This document shows positions 1 to 9,227 of a stretch of DNA of 64,000 bases, piece by piece (within the stretch, counting starts at the first letter, position 1; every line of letters starts with the position of its first letter). The stretch is from Aliihoeflea aestuarii (GTDB taxonomy: Bacteria > Pseudomonadota > Alphaproteobacteria > Rhizobiales > Rhizobiaceae). The stretch lies in the NCBI RefSeq assembly GCF_024105665.1, contig NZ_JAAAMK010000006.1:151307-215306 (forward strand). Direction: 5' to 3'. A model generated the notes under the pieces. It did not search any database, was not told the DNA's origin, and was given only the letters and a program-made list of their open reading frames with translations. The translations under genes and the position numbers were made by a program.

Positions 1-2
1 TC

Positions 3-431
3 GAATACAACACCCGCTTCGGCGATCCCGAATGTCAGGTCCTGATGATGCGTCTCAAGGAAGATCTGCTGATCCTCCTGAACGCGGCGGCCGACGGGCA
101 GTTGGCGCATATGTCGGCGCGCTGGCGCGACCAGGTCGCGCTCACCGTCGTCATGGCGGCGCAGGGCTATCCGGCGACGCCGGAAAAGGGCAGCGTCATC
201 CGAGGTCTCGACCGCGTGGGCGATGATGTGGAAGTGTTCCACGCCGGCACCGCACGCAAGGATGGCGAAATCGTCGCCAATGGCGGCCGCGTCCTGAACG
301 TCACCGCAATGGCCCTGACCGTCAGCGCCGCGCGTGAAAAGGCTTACGCCGCCATCGAACGGATCGACTGGCCCGAAGGCTTCTGCCGCCGCGACATCGG
401 CTGGCGCGAGGTCGAACGCGAAAAGCGGTGA
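3..431 (+). CDS. purD: Phosphoribosylamine--glycine ligase, C-terminal part (cut by window edge)
   Basis: These are the last 142 residues of GAR synthetase, the cytosolic ATP-grasp enzyme that joins 5-phosphoribosylamine and glycine in de novo purine synthesis. The frame is open from base 3, so the start lies outside the window. The first residues read [13 protein letters not shown], the conserved end of the ATP-grasp domain with metal-binding Glu and Asn. The small C-terminal domain follows (GYP near residue 57, then GRVLNVTA). An ATG at 45 lies inside the domain and is not the real start. Repeat copy A begins 32 nt after the stop, and the next gene is convergent. Confidence 0.95.
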   Translation, partial: EYNTRFGDPECQVLMMRLKEDLLILLNAAADGQLAHMSARWRDQVALTVVMAAQGYPATPEKGSVIRGLDRVGDDVEVFHAGTARKDGEIVANGGRVLNVTAMALTVSAAREKAYAAIERIDWPEGFCRRDIGWREVEREKR

Positions 432-462
432 TTTATTTCGCTCGTGCGGACATTTCTCGGTT

Positions 463-591
463 GAGGCATGGATTCCTGTGACCAGCACAGGAATGACGAC
501 TTCAAGTGTGATTCCGCAAACTCAAACCGTTCGTAGCTGGCCAGAGCCTCAATGCCGTCATTCCTGTGCTCGTCACAGGAATCCATGCCTC
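463..591. repeat. MITE-like inverted-arm element, copy A
   Basis: The left arm (463-498) starts GAGGCATGG and the right arm (556-591) is its near reverse complement, ending CCATGCCTC. Each arm contains ATTCCTGTG-N5-CACAGGAAT, a hairpin in its own right. The left-arm loop carries ACCAG instead of the common ACGAG. It lies between the convergent ends of purD and the small cysteine-rich gene. Short open frames that cross it are repeat-derived and not genes. Confidence 0.9.
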
Positions 592-614
592 GAAATCTCC
601 ACCGCAAGTCCGCT

Positions 615-833
615 TCAAACCTCGAACGGATCGTCCGCAGGCTTCTGCGGGTAGGTCCCCGCACCGCGCCGCCGCTCGAACTGCTTCAGCGCGCAGGCCG
701 GCGAGCACAGGATTCCCTCGTCGCAGTAATAGGCGGCGCCTTGCTCGATCCGCCCGTAATAATACGAGAACGCCTCGTCGCCGAAGCGGCGTCGGCACAC
801 GACGCAGTGATTGGTTTCGGGGCGAGCGAGCAT
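615..833 (-). CDS. Small cysteine-rich conserved protein, function unknown
   Basis: This 72-residue protein has five cysteines: CVVC near residues 10-13, one near 37, and CSPAC near 43-47. The spacing suggests a small zinc-binding fold. It has no signal peptide and no membrane segment, so it is probably cytosolic. The ATG at 833 is preceded on its strand by GGAG at a good distance, which supports the start. It is convergent with purD across repeat copy A and divergent from the acyl-CoA dehydrogenase gene. I do not recognise a named family. That it is a real gene is inferred from the ribosome binding site, the cysteine pattern and the lack of a better frame. Confidence 0.7.
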   Translation of the reverse strand: MLARPETNHCVVCRRRFGDEAFSYYYGRIEQGAAYYCDEGILCSPACALKQFERRRGAGTYPQKPADDPFEV

Positions 834-933
834 TTCCGGTCTCCATATTCCCCGCCTAGTTAAGTCCGTTTGACGTAAACGTCAAAAAAAACTAGCTGTT
901 GTGCCGACGCCTTTTCGAGCCGGAGGAAGCTTC

Positions 934-2709
934 ATGTATCGCGCGCCCGTCGATGACATCGCATTCACCCTGAAGCATGTGGCGGGACTGAGCCCGGCCC
1001 TTGAATCGGGCCGGTTCGGCGATCTTTCGGAAGATCTGGTCGACGCGATTCTGGGTGAGGCGGGGCGCTTCGCCGGCGAGGAACTCAGCCCCCTCTACAA
1101 GATTGGAGACGAGGTCGGCGCGGTCCACGCAGATGCCGCCGTCACCACGCCGCCCGGTTGGAAAGAGGCTTACCGCCACTGGATCGACGGAGGCTGGAAC
1201 GGGCTTTCCGGCCCCGAGGAATTCGGCGGCCAAGGCCTGCCGGTCATGCTCGCCATGGCGGCGATGGAGATGTGGAATTCGGCCTCCATAGCCTTCGCGC
1301 TCTGCCCGACATTGACGCAGGGCGCTGCCGAAGCGATCGAGGCGCACGGCTCGGACCAGCTCAAGGCGACCTATCTGGAGAAGCTCGTTTCCGGCGAATG
1401 GACCGGAACGATGAACCTGACCGAACCGCAGGCCGGCTCCGATCTCGCCGCCCTGCGCACCCGTGCGACGCGCGCCGATGACGGCACCTATCGCATCTTC
1501 GGCCAAAAGATATTCATCACCTATGGCGAGCACGATTATACGGATAACATCGTCCATCTGGTCCTTGCGCGCCTTCCCGATGCCCCTGCCGGCACACGGG
1601 GAATCTCGCTCTTTCTCGTGCCGAAATTCCTTGTCGACGAGGAGGGGGTTCTCGGCCGCCGCAACGATGCATTCTGCGCCTCGATCGAGGAAAAGCTCGG
1701 CATCCACGCTTCACCCACCTGCACCATGATCTTCGGCGATGGCTTCGTGGACGGCGAGGAAAAGGGCGCGGTCGGCTATCTCGTCGGTGAGGAAAATCGC
1801 GGCCTTGCCTGCATGTTCACCATGATGAACAACGCGCGCCTGTCCGTCGGCATCGAGGGTGTCGCGGTCGCCGAAGCCGCGTTCCAGAAGGCGCATGCCT
1901 ATGCGCTGGACCGTCGTCAGGGCAAGGCGAAGGACCATGAAAGCGAGGGCATGGCGCCGATCGTCCATCATCCCGACGTGCAGCGCAATCTCCTGACCAT
2001 GAAGGCGCTGACGCAGGTTGCGCGCGCGATCTGCTATTCCTGCGCCCACGCGATCGACATGAGCCGGCGGATCGAAGGCGACGACGCCCGCTTCTGGGCC
2101 GATCGCGCGGGCCTCTTGACCCCCGTCGCAAAGGCGTTCTCGACCGATATCGGCGTCGAGATGGCGTCCATCGGCCTCCAGATCCACGGCGGCATGGGCT
2201 TCATCGAGGAGACCGGCGCGGCCGCACTCTACCGTGACGCCCGCATCGCGCCGATCTATGAAGGCACGAACGGTATCCAGGCGATCGACCTCGTCATGCG
2301 CAAGCTGCCGCTCGATGGCGGCAGCGCGGTCATGCGCTACATCGACGAACTTCACACCGACATCGAAGCGGTGCGCACCTCGAACGGCGACGGCTTCGGT
2401 GCGACGGCGGAAAAATGCGATGCCGCGCTCAACGATCTGTCCGAAGCGACCGCATGGTTGCAGGAAGCTCTTGGCTCTGGCCGCACGGAAGACGCGCTCG
2501 CAGGCGCAACGCCCTATTTGCGGCTGTTCGCTCTGGCTGCGGGCGGTGCCTATCTGGCGCGCGGGGCCGTCGGGGACGAAAGCGGCAAGCGCGTTCCGCT
2601 GTGCCGGTTCTACGCCGAAAATCTGATCGAAGAGACGGCCGCCTTGCGCCGCCGCGTGATGGAAGGCTCAACAAGCCTGCGCGAAGCCGCCGCTGCGCTC
2701 GTGGGGTGA
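934..2709 (+). CDS. Acyl-CoA dehydrogenase (large, ~590-residue type)
   Basis: This flavoenzyme of 591 residues should introduce the alpha-beta double bond into an acyl-CoA in the cytosol. Order seen: N-terminal helical domain, FAD-binding middle domain (MNLTEPQAGSDL, then FGQKIFITYGEHD), and a C-terminal catalytic domain with IAPIYEGTNGIQAIDL, whose Glu is the expected base. About 120 further residues follow. That extra tail matches the ~590-residue subfamily that includes methylmercaptopropionyl-CoA dehydrogenase DmdC and many straight-chain enzymes, so the substrate cannot be read from sequence. I chose the ATG at 934 because GGAGGA precedes it; a GTG at 901 has no such site. The next gene codes for an enoyl-CoA hydratase/isomerase, which points to a shared beta-oxidation step. 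Confidence 0.93.
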   Translation: MYRAPVDDIAFTLKHVAGLSPALESGRFGDLSEDLVDAILGEAGRFAGEELSPLYKIGDEVGAVHADAAVTTPPGWKEAYRHWIDGGWNGLSGPEEFGGQGLPVMLAMAAMEMWNSASIAFALCPTLTQGAAEAIEAHGSDQLKATYLEKLVSGEWTGTMNLTEPQAGSDLAALRTRATRADDGTYRIFGQKIFITYGEHDYTDNIVHLVLARLPDAPAGTRGISLFLVPKFLVDEEGVLGRRNDAFCASIEEKLGIHASPTCTMIFGDGFVDGEEKGAVGYLVGEENRGLACMFTMMNNARLSVGIEGVAVAEAAFQKAHAYALDRRQGKAKDHESEGMAPIVHHPDVQRNLLTMKALTQVARAICYSCAHAIDMSRRIEGDDARFWADRAGLLTPVAKAFSTDIGVEMASIGLQIHGGMGFIEETGAAALYRDARIAPIYEGTNGIQAIDLVMRKLPLDGGSAVMRYIDELHTDIEAVRTSNGDGFGATAEKCDAALNDLSEATAWLQEALGSGRTEDALAGATPYLRLFALAAGGAYLARGAVGDESGKRVPLCRFYAENLIEETAALRRRVMEGSTSLREAAAALVG

Positions 2710-2714
2710 GGAAC

Positions 2715-2763
2715 GAGCATGATGCCGAAAAGTGGAAGCCGGTTTTCGGACAACATAATGCTC
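2715..2763. repeat. Rhizobiales-type palindromic intergenic element
   Basis: This 49-bp near palindrome lies between the dehydrogenase and hydratase/isomerase genes. It starts GAGCATGATGCCGAAAA and ends TTTTCGGACAACATAATGC-TC, with outer arms GAGCAT/ATGCTC. A very similar core occurs in reverse orientation at 5995-6041. Such sequences are abundant between genes in rhizobial genomes. Transcribed, it would fold into a hairpin between the two cistrons. Confidence 0.8.
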
Positions 2764-2780
2764 GAATCAGAGGAAAAAGC

Positions 2781-3530
2781 ATGAACGAACATATCCAGAT
2801 CGAACGCCGCGGCGCTGTCCAGTCGATCCGCATGAACCGGCCGGACAAGAAGAACGCCATCACCCGCGCGATGTATGCCGAAATGGCGAAGGCGTTGACG
2901 GATGGCGATGCCGATCCCGAAATCCGCTGCCATGTCATTCTCGGCGTGCCGGGGGCGTTCTCGTCGGGCAACGATCTCGCCGACTTCATGGCTGTCGCGA
3001 CCGGCGGCGAGGGCGGCCGCGAGGTCTACGATTTCCTGCTCGCGCTGGCCAACGCGCAAAAGCCAATCGTTTCAGGCGTCGACGGCATCGCAGTCGGCAT
3101 CGGCACGACGATCAATTTGCATTGCGACCTGACCTTCGCCACGCCGCGCACCGAATTCCGCACGCCCTTCGTCGATCTCGGACTGGTGCCCGAAGCCGGT
3201 TCCAGCCTTTTGGCCCCTGCGGTCATCGGCCGCCAGCGGGCATTCGCGCTTCTCGGGCTGGGCGAAGGGTTCTCCGCCGAGCGCGCCAGGGAGGCGGGCC
3301 TGATCTACGCCGTCGTCGCCGACGCCGACCTCGACGACGCCGTTTTCACAGCAGCGGAGCGCATCGCCGCCAAGCCGCCCGAAGCCCTGAAGATCGCCCG
3401 CAATTTCCTCCTCGGCGACCGCACGGCGCTCATCGAGCGGATCGAGGCCGAAGGCGTCGCATTCCGCGAGCGCCTCAAATCCGACGAAGCCCGCAACGCC
3501 TTCGTCGCGTTCATGAACCGGAAGAAATAG
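2781..3530 (+). CDS. Enoyl-CoA hydratase/isomerase family protein
   Basis: This crotonase-fold protein has 249 residues, the usual family length. The N-terminal NRPDKKNAIT and the oxyanion-hole segment GAFSSGNDLADF are present. The two hydratase glutamates are not: the usual GGGCE position reads GIGTTINL, and the PEIxLG position reads TPFVDLG. Instead it has LGLVPEAGSS, the pattern of delta3,delta2-enoyl-CoA isomerases, where the Glu after Pro is the base. I therefore favour an isomerase or related activity on unsaturated acyl-CoAs. The ATG at 2781 has AGAGGAAA upstream. Together with the preceding acyl-CoA dehydrogenase it forms a small fatty-acid oxidation unit. Confidence 0.85.
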   Translation: MNEHIQIERRGAVQSIRMNRPDKKNAITRAMYAEMAKALTDGDADPEIRCHVILGVPGAFSSGNDLADFMAVATGGEGGREVYDFLLALANAQKPIVSGVDGIAVGIGTTINLHCDLTFATPRTEFRTPFVDLGLVPEAGSSLLAPAVIGRQRAFALLGLGEGFSAERAREAGLIYAVVADADLDDAVFTAAERIAAKPPEALKIARNFLLGDRTALIERIEAEGVAFRERLKSDEARNAFVAFMNRKK

Positions 3531-3591
3531 ACGCGTCGTCCTTCATTTGCAGCGCCGCCCACCCGGCTGGAAAGAAGCTCGCATGACGGTT

Positions 3592-3722
3592 GAGGCATGG
3601 ATTCCTGTGACGAGCACAGGAATGAAGGCATTGAAGGCTATGCAAGGCGTTAGACCTGCAAGACTGGCGGAAAACATCCCCGCCATCGTCATTCCTGTGC
3701 CCGTCACAGGAATCCATGCCTC
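3592..3722. repeat. MITE-like inverted-arm element, copy B
   Basis: The left arm is about 3592-3627 and the right arm 3687-3722, with GAGGCATGG and CATGCCTC as outer ends and a hairpin in each arm. The right-arm loop carries CCCGT. It lies between the convergent 3' ends of the hydratase/isomerase gene and pdxH. The interior is diverged from the other copies. Confidence 0.9.
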
Positions 3723-3764
3723 AACGGTCACACACCGCCGCGCTCTTCACCCTCACTCGTGCTG

Positions 3765-4379
3765 TCACGGATAAAGCCGCGTCTTCGCCCATCCATCCGC
3801 ATCCCGCCTGAACTGCACCCGGTCGTGCAGACGGAACGGACGGTCGTGCCAAAACTCGATCTCGACCGGCTTGATGCGAAAGCCCGACCAGTGGGCGGGG
3901 CGCGGAATTTCGCCGATCGCGTATCTAGCCGTGTATTCGGCAACGGCTTTTTCGAGCGCGAAACGTCCTTCGAGCGGCCGCGACTGCGCCGAGGCCCATG
4001 CACCGACACGGCTGCCGCGCGGGCGGCTTGCGTAATAGGCGTCCGCTTCGGCGTCGCTCACGGTTTCGACCGGCCCGCGCACGCGCACCTGCCGGCGCAG
4101 GCTCTTCCAGTGAAAGCACATGGCCGCCTTCATCGAGCCGAGGATTTCGCGCCCCTTGGCGCTATCGTAATTCGTGTAGAAGACGAAGCCCCGTTCCTCG
4201 AAACCCTTGAGCAGAACCATGCGCACATTGGGCAGGCCGTCTGCATCGACGGTCGCAAGCGCGACGGCGTTCGGGTCGTTGATTTCGGCTTCGCCCGCGT
4301 CTTTCAGCCACTGCGAAAAAAGCGCATAAGGTTCGCTTTCCTCGGTAAAATCAGTGTTTGTTAACCCCGACTGCGACAT
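3765..4379 (-). CDS. pdxH: Pyridoxamine 5'-phosphate oxidase
   Basis: This FMN enzyme oxidises pyridoxamine or pyridoxine 5'-phosphate to pyridoxal 5'-phosphate, the last step of vitamin B6 synthesis and salvage. It has 204 residues, the normal size. Landmarks are [19 protein letters not shown] (FMN binding), [28 protein letters not shown], a PAHWSGFRI substrate segment and the usual RLYP end. The frame is open further upstream, but family length and the start MSQSGLTN place translation at the ATG at 4379. It is divergent from the surface lipoprotein gene and convergent with the hydratase/isomerase gene. Confidence 0.95.
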   Translation of the reverse strand: MSQSGLTNTDFTEESEPYALFSQWLKDAGEAEINDPNAVALATVDADGLPNVRMVLLKGFEERGFVFYTNYDSAKGREILGSMKAAMCFHWKSLRRQVRVRGPVETVSDAEADAYYASRPRGSRVGAWASAQSRPLEGRFALEKAVAEYTARYAIGEIPRPAHWSGFRIKPVEIEFWHDRPFRLHDRVQFRRDADGWAKTRLYP

Positions 4380-4439
4380 TGTAGGCCTCCGCGCATGATT
4401 GAGGCTGGAGATGACGCATTGTTGCATCCGTTGCAAGCG

Positions 4440-4859
4440 ATGGCGATGACGCTGCGCCGTTTGGCGCCAGCGCTCGGCTGCGCGCTGGTCGTGACCGCCT
4501 GCGGCTCGCGCGGCGTCACGCTCGACGACATTGCCAAGGATACGTCCATCATTACCGGCTCGGTCTCGTCCTCGGCCAAGCCGAAAGACACGACCGAAAT
4601 TTCCGACGCCGCGACCATCCGCAACGTCGTCTCCGCGCTCGATCTCGATGCCGGCGCGCCGACGCTCCTTGCCTGGGCCAATGCCGAGACCGGTTCGCGC
4701 GGTGCGTTGAGCGGGATCAGCGAGCACAGCGAAAGCGGCACGCTGTGCCGCCGTTTCGAGGCCACACGCGAAAGTTTCGATGGCGTCGCGATCTATCAGG
4801 GCGAATCGTGCCTTGCGTCCGGCGGAATATGGGCGATGACCGCTTTCGACCGGCTCTGA
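4440..4859 (+). CDS. RT0821/Lpp0805-type surface lipoprotein
   Basis: This small exported protein has about 139 residues. The N-terminus [19 protein letters not shown] is a lipoprotein signal with lipobox VTAC, so it should be lipid-anchored in the envelope. The rest is low in hydrophobic segments and has two further cysteines (LCRRFEAT and ESCLASG) that could pair. It resembles the RT0821/Lpp0805 family of alphaproteobacterial surface antigens; no enzymatic role is known to me. The start is uncertain: ATGs at 4440 and 4446 both give a clean signal peptide, while the earlier ATG at 4395 adds a polar stretch. A J-domain gene follows after 81 nt. Confidence 0.7.
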   Translation: MAMTLRRLAPALGCALVVTACGSRGVTLDDIAKDTSIITGSVSSSAKPKDTTEISDAATIRNVVSALDLDAGAPTLLAWANAETGSRGALSGISEHSESGTLCRRFEATRESFDGVAIYQGESCLASGGIWAMTAFDRL

Positions 4860-4940
4860 TGCCATTGAACACTGGAATATCATGGCCTTCGAGAGCATAT
4901 AAAAGCCGACAAAACCTCACTCTCGGGCAAGGCAAACACG

Positions 4941-5876
4941 ATGCGCGATCCCTATTCGGTGCTGGGCGTTGCCAGGAACGCCTCGGCCAAGGACATCAAG
5001 TCGGCATTCCGCAAGCTGGCGAAGAAATATCATCCGGACCAGAACACGGATGACCCCAAAGCTGCCGAACGGTTCGGCGAAGCCAACCAGGCCTACGAGA
5101 TCGTCGGCGACGAGGAAAAGCGCGCCCGGTTCGATCGCGGCGAGATCGACGCGACCGGAAAGCCGCGCTTCACGGGTTTCGAGGGCGCGGCTGGGGGCGG
5201 CGATCCGTTCGGCGGCTTCAGCCGTGCCGGCGGCGGGCCGGGCAACGCGAATTTCGAGTTCCGCACGGCGCGTGGCGGCGATGGGGACGACATATTCAGC
5301 CACATATTCGGGCAGGCGTTTCGCCAGCAAGGTGCGGGAGCCGGGCCGCAGGCAAGCGCCGGCCCGCGCCGCCAGCCGCGCGGCGCGGACCTTTCGGCCA
5401 CGCTCGACGTGACGATCGAAGAAGTGGCGACCGCCGCCAAGGTTACCGCTGCCTTTTCCGATGGTCGCAGGATCGCGGTCAAGCTGCCTGCCTTCCTGGA
5501 AGACGGCCAGACGATCCGCCTCAAGGGGCAGGGCGAGCAGGTCACGCTCGGCGAGCCGGGCGACGCGCTGGTGAAAATCCACTTCAGGCCGCATCCGCTC
5601 TATCGTCTGGACGGGCGAGATCTTCATGTCGATCTGCCGGTCGCATTGGAAGATGCCGTGCTGGGGGAAAAGCTGGCTGTCGAAACGCCGACGGGCCGGC
5701 TGGCCGTATCCATCCCCGCGTGGTCGAGCTCCGACAAGCGCCTGCGCCTCAAGGGCAAGGGCTTGCCGTTGAAGTCGGGCGGCCATGGCGACCTCTATGT
5801 CCATGTCGCCGTCATGCTGCCCATGGACCGGGACGAGGACCTCGAAGCGCTGATGCGCGCCCGCCGTGCGTCATGA
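4941..5876 (+). CDS. J-domain co-chaperone, CbpA-like (class B DnaJ)
   Basis: This 311-residue co-chaperone should stimulate the ATPase of DnaK and bind unfolded client proteins in the cytosol. The J domain is residues 1-70, with HPD at 31-33. A Gly/Phe-rich linker (about 75-130) is followed by the two beta-sandwich client-binding domains, beginning near [18 protein letters not shown]. The cysteine-rich zinc repeats of true DnaJ are absent, so this is the CbpA-like class, not the main DnaJ. The start at 4941 directly opens the J domain. It may be cotranscribed with the upstream lipoprotein gene. Confidence 0.92.
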   Translation: MRDPYSVLGVARNASAKDIKSAFRKLAKKYHPDQNTDDPKAAERFGEANQAYEIVGDEEKRARFDRGEIDATGKPRFTGFEGAAGGGDPFGGFSRAGGGPGNANFEFRTARGGDGDDIFSHIFGQAFRQQGAGAGPQASAGPRRQPRGADLSATLDVTIEEVATAAKVTAAFSDGRRIAVKLPAFLEDGQTIRLKGQGEQVTLGEPGDALVKIHFRPHPLYRLDGRDLHVDLPVALEDAVLGEKLAVETPTGRLAVSIPAWSSSDKRLRLKGKGLPLKSGGHGDLYVHVAVMLPMDRDEDLEALMRARRAS

Positions 5877-5932
5877 TCGTTCCCGTTGCGGCTTGATGCC
5901 GTACACCCTCTATGCGATAGGCTCGGGCTCAG

Positions 5933-6046
5933 AGCATGGTGCAGCCAAGTGGAATCACTTGGCGTCGCAGACATGCGGCTAAATAATTAGTTAGACCATG
6001 ATGTCGTCCGAAAACCGGTTCCCACTTTTCGGCATCATGGTCTAAG
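5933..6046. repeat. Rhizobiales-type composite palindromic element
   Basis: The right part (5995-6041) is a palindrome with outer ends ACCATGATG/CATCATGGT and core CCGAAAACCGG-TTCCCACTTTTCGG, matching the element at 2715-2763 in reverse. The left part (5933-5990) holds a separate hairpin, CAAGTG-GAAT-CACTTG (5946-5961), followed by an AT-rich link. It fills most of the gap between the J-domain gene and fabI, so any fabI promoter must lie in or beside it. Confidence 0.8.
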
Positions 6047-6068
6047 TGACTTGCGTCGAGGAAATGAC

Positions 6069-6887
6069 ATGGCAGGTGGAAACGGATTGATGGCTGGCAA
6101 GCGCGGCCTCATCATGGGCGTCGCTAACAACCGTTCGATCGCGTGGGGCATTGCCAAGGCATGCGCCGAGCAAGGTGCCGAACTGGCCTTCACCTGGCAG
6201 GGCGACGCCTTGAAGAAGCGCGTCGAGCCGCTCGCAGCCGAACTTGGCGCCGTCATGGCCGGCCATTGCGACGTGACCGACATGGCCTCGATCGATACGG
6301 TTTTCGCCGAACTCGAAAAGAAATGGGGCAAGCTCGACTTCCTCGTCCACGCGATCGGCTTTTCCGACAAGGACGAACTCGTCGGCCGTTATGTCGACAC
6401 CTCGCACGCCAATTTCCTGCGCACCATGGACGTGTCCGTCTATTCATTCACTGCAGTCGCACAGCGTGCCGAGAAACTGATGGCCGACGGCGGATCGATG
6501 CTGACCATGACCTATTACGGCGCCGAAAAGGTCATGCCGAACTACAATGTCATGGGCGTCGCCAAGGCCGCGCTCGAAGCGTCCGTGCAGTATCTGGCCG
6601 TCGATCTCGGTCCAAAAAACATCCGCGTCAACGCGATTTCGGCAGGCCCCATCAAGACGCTTGCCGCCTCCGGCATCGGCGATTTCCGCTACATTTTGAA
6701 GTGGAACGAATACAACGCACCGCTGCGCCGCACCGTGACGATCGACGAGGTCGGCCAGACCGGCGTCTACCTTCTGTCGGACATGTCGCGCGGCATGACC
6801 GGCGAAGTGCTGCATGTCGATTCGGGCTATCACGTCGTCGGCATGAAGGCCGTAGACGCGCCGGACATCGCGACCGTCAAGGACTGA
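6069..6887 (+). CDS. fabI: Enoyl-[acyl-carrier-protein] reductase, FabI type
   Basis: This 272-residue short-chain-dehydrogenase-fold enzyme carries out the last reduction of each fatty-acid elongation cycle, using NAD(P)H. Landmarks are the FabI-specific nucleotide motif GVANNRSIAWGIAKA (residues 17-31), HAIGFSDKDEL, a TYYGAE segment near 148-153, and the catalytic pair Tyr159-x6-Lys166. The C-terminal SDMSRGMTGEVLHVDSGYH is typical. The ATG at 6069 has GAGGAAA just upstream, giving MAGGNGLM; an ATG at 6051 has no such site. A phosphatase gene follows after 66 nt. Confidence 0.96.
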   Translation: MAGGNGLMAGKRGLIMGVANNRSIAWGIAKACAEQGAELAFTWQGDALKKRVEPLAAELGAVMAGHCDVTDMASIDTVFAELEKKWGKLDFLVHAIGFSDKDELVGRYVDTSHANFLRTMDVSVYSFTAVAQRAEKLMADGGSMLTMTYYGAEKVMPNYNVMGVAKAALEASVQYLAVDLGPKNIRVNAISAGPIKTLAASGIGDFRYILKWNEYNAPLRRTVTIDEVGQTGVYLLSDMSRGMTGEVLHVDSGYHVVGMKAVDAPDIATVKD

Positions 6888-6953
6888 CCTTTCGCGGGGA
6901 TTTGACCGGGCTCGCCTTGCCGCACGGGATGCGGCCGGGCTAAACCGCTCGTC

Positions 6954-7541
6954 ATGGCAACGATCAGCTACTTCATCCGGCACGGGCAGACCGACTGGAA
7001 CGCGACCTTTCGCCTGCAAGGTCAGGCGGATACCGACCTGAACGCGCTGGGGCGCGCGCAGGCCGACCGCAACGGAGCGAGACTCGCCGAAATCGAACCT
7101 GATGTCGCGTCGTTCCACTTCGTCGCCAGCCCGCTGAAACGCACATGCGAAACGATGGAGCGGGTTCGTCTCGGCGCCGGTCTCGCCCGCCGGGGATACG
7201 TTACCGATCCGCGCCTCATGGAACTCAATTTCGGCGACTGGCAGGGCTATACGATGGCCGAGGTCGAGGCACACATGCCAGGCGCCGCGGCGTCGCGAAA
7301 TGCCGACAAATGGCATTTCCTGCCGCCCGGCGAGGCCGCCGAAAGCTATGAGGGCCTGACGGCCCGCTTTCGTCCGTTCTTCGAGGAAATCGACCGGCCG
7401 ACCGTGTGCGTCGCCCATGGCGGCATCATCCGCGCGCTGTTCCACCTCGTCGGCGGCATGGCTGCAGACAAGGCGGCCGTTCTCGATGTGCCTCAGGACA
7501 GGATATTGCGCTGGGACGGGGAAAGGCTGGAGTGGCTGTAG
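6954..7541 (+). CDS. Histidine phosphatase family protein
   Basis: This 195-residue protein belongs to the phosphoglycerate-mutase-like superfamily, which transfers phosphate through a histidine. The N-terminal RHGQTDWN contains the catalytic His, and the second half has CVAHGGIIRALFHL with the second active-site His. The order RHG, then SPLKRT, then an ELNFGDWQGYT glutamate segment is standard. True cofactor-dependent mutases are longer, so a phosphatase is more likely; the substrate is unknown. In this neighbourhood (fabI upstream, aroC downstream) no pathway role is evident. Repeat copy C starts 29 nt after the stop. Confidence 0.88.
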   Translation: MATISYFIRHGQTDWNATFRLQGQADTDLNALGRAQADRNGARLAEIEPDVASFHFVASPLKRTCETMERVRLGAGLARRGYVTDPRLMELNFGDWQGYTMAEVEAHMPGAAASRNADKWHFLPPGEAAESYEGLTARFRPFFEEIDRPTVCVAHGGIIRALFHLVGGMAADKAAVLDVPQDRILRWDGERLEWL

Positions 7542-7569
7542 CCGGTCAAGGCTTTGTAGGCGAACCGAA

Positions 7570-7699
7570 GAGGCATGGATTCCTGTGACGAGCATAGGAA
7601 TGACGGCATCAAGGGTGTTGCCAACCGCCAAAATTGGGGATTTGCAGCGACCTGAAATGCACTTGTCATTCCTGTGCTCGTCACAGGAATCCACGCCTC
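7570..7699. repeat. MITE-like inverted-arm element, copy C
   Basis: The left arm is 7570-7605 and the right arm ends at 7699 (CCACGCCTC, one change from the usual CCATGCCTC). Each arm carries the 9-bp hairpin; the left one has a CATAGG variant. The interior begins GCATCAAGGGTGTTGCCAA, clearly related to copies H and I. It sits between the convergent phosphatase and DUF1344 genes. Confidence 0.9.
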
Positions 7700-7731
7700 G
7701 CCATCTCCACCGGATCGCCCGGCAAACTGCC

Positions 7732-7980
7732 TCAGTTCCCCAGATCCACATCAGTGATCTGGTTCTCGCCATCGATTTCTTCATAGGCGAGAAACACATC
7801 CATCCCTTCCGAAAGCGACTCGACGTCGAATTCGCCCGGCAGTTTGTAGCTGTTGCCGTTCTCCAGCGTGATTGTCATCGTCTCACGGTCGATCTGTGCG
7901 ATCGGGCCTTCGTCGTTTGCGGCGAGGGCTGCGCCGGCGAAAAGGACCGCTGAGGCGGTGAGCGTTGTGAGCAGGCGCAT
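7732..7980 (-). CDS. DUF1344 small exported protein
   Basis: This 82-residue protein has a clear Sec signal (MRLLTTLTASAVLFAGAALA, cleavage after ALA-A), so the mature part of about 62 residues is periplasmic. The mature sequence (IAQIDRETMTITLENGNSY, then DVFLAYEEIDGENQITDV) fits DUF1344, a small beta-rich family common in Rhizobiales and without known function. I chose the ATG at 7980 because GGAGG lies upstream and it places the signal peptide at the N-terminus; longer frames do not. It is divergent from aroC. Confidence 0.85.
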   Translation of the reverse strand: MRLLTTLTASAVLFAGAALAANDEGPIAQIDRETMTITLENGNSYKLPGEFDVESLSEGMDVFLAYEEIDGENQITDVDLGN

Positions 7981-8138
7981 GGGATCGAACCTCCGGACTG
8001 GCTTTGCGCCGTCCGTCATTATGGTTGGCGGCGCGCACGACAGCGCCTTTGAACCGAAACAATGTGTCAAAACTCCGCGCGGTTTGACCGGCCGTCAAAA
8101 GGCCAATAGAAGCAGCGCCAAAGGGCAGGAAACGGGCA

Positions 8139-9227
8139 ATGTCGCACAACACGTTCGGGCATCTTTTTCGCGTGACAACCTGGGGCGAAAGCCATGGTGC
8201 GGCAATCGGCTGCGTCGTCGACGGGTGTCCGCCCGGCATCCGTTTCAGACTCGCCGACATTCAGGCGGACCTTGATCGCCGCCGGCCCGGCAAGTCGCGT
8301 TTCGTCACTCAGCGGCAGGAGCCGGATCAGGTCCGGATTCTTTCCGGCATCCTTGAAGACGGCGACGAACTCGTCACGACCGGCACGCCGGTTTCCATGC
8401 TGATCGAGAATGTGGACCAGCGATCGAAGGACTATGGTGAGATCGCCCGGCAATATCGTCCCGGCCATGCCGACTACACCTATGACGTGAAATATGGCCT
8501 GCGCGACTATCGCGGCGGGGGGCGTTCCTCGGCGCGCGAGACGGCGGCGCGTGTGGCGGCCGGTGCGCTCGCCCGCAAGGTCGTTCCCGGCCTCGTCGTG
8601 CGCGGCGCGCTTGTCTCCATCGGCGTCAAGGATATCGACCGCGCGAACTGGGATTGGGACTTCATCGATTCGCCAGAAAACCCGTTCTTCACGCCTGATC
8701 CGGCCTCGGTGCCCGTCTTCGAAACCTATCTCGACGGCATCCGCAAGGCGGGCTCCTCGGTCGGCGCGATCGTCGAGATCGTTGCCGACGGCGTTCCGGC
8801 CGGCCTCGGCGCGCCGATCTACGCCAAGCTCGATCAGGAGATCGCATCCGGCCTGATGTCGATCAATGCGGTCAAGGGCGTGGAGATCGGCAACGGCTTC
8901 GAGGCGGCCCGCATCACCGGCGAGGAAAACGCCGACGAGATGCGCATGGGCAATGACGGCCCGCGCTTCCTGTCCAACAAGGCAGGCGGCATCCTTGGCG
9001 GCATCTCCACCGGCCAGCCCGTCATCGCGCGTTTCGCCGTCAAGCCGACCTCGTCGATCCTTGCGACGCGCCAGTCGCTCGACGTCGACGGCAACGAGGT
9101 CGACGTGCGCACCAAAGGTCGCCACGATCCGTGTGTCGGCATCCGCGCCGTGCCGATCGGCGAGGCCATGGTCGCCTGCGCGATCGCCGACCACTATCTG
9201 AGACATCGAGGACAAACGGGGAAGTGA
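8139..9227 (+). CDS. aroC: Chorismate synthase
   Basis: This enzyme converts 5-enolpyruvylshikimate-3-phosphate to chorismate with reduced FMN, the last step of the shikimate pathway. It has 362 residues, the normal length. Signature segments are [14 protein letters not shown] at the N-terminus, [15 protein letters not shown] with an active-site His, the [20 protein letters not shown] loop, and [17 protein letters not shown] near the C-terminus. The ATG at 8139 opens the conserved MSHNTFGH. The following gene, ribB, uses a separate start after an unusual G/C-skewed inverted repeat. Confidence 0.97.
   Translation: MSHNTFGHLFRVTTWGESHGAAIGCVVDGCPPGIRFRLADIQADLDRRRPGKSRFVTQRQEPDQVRILSGILEDGDELVTTGTPVSMLIENVDQRSKDYGEIARQYRPGHADYTYDVKYGLRDYRGGGRSSARETAARVAAGALARKVVPGLVVRGALVSIGVKDIDRANWDWDFIDSPENPFFTPDPASVPVFETYLDGIRKAGSSVGAIVEIVADGVPAGLGAPIYAKLDQEIASGLMSINAVKGVEIGNGFEAARITGEENADEMRMGNDGPRFLSNKAGGILGGISTGQPVIARFAVKPTSSILATRQSLDVDGNEVDVRTKGRHDPCVGIRAVPIGEAMVACAIADHYLRHRGQTGK

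Noticed and set aside
463..591. CRISPR array
   Set aside because: The repeats are dispersed over 60 kb in both orientations, with inverted arms and no regular spacers, and there are no cas genes.
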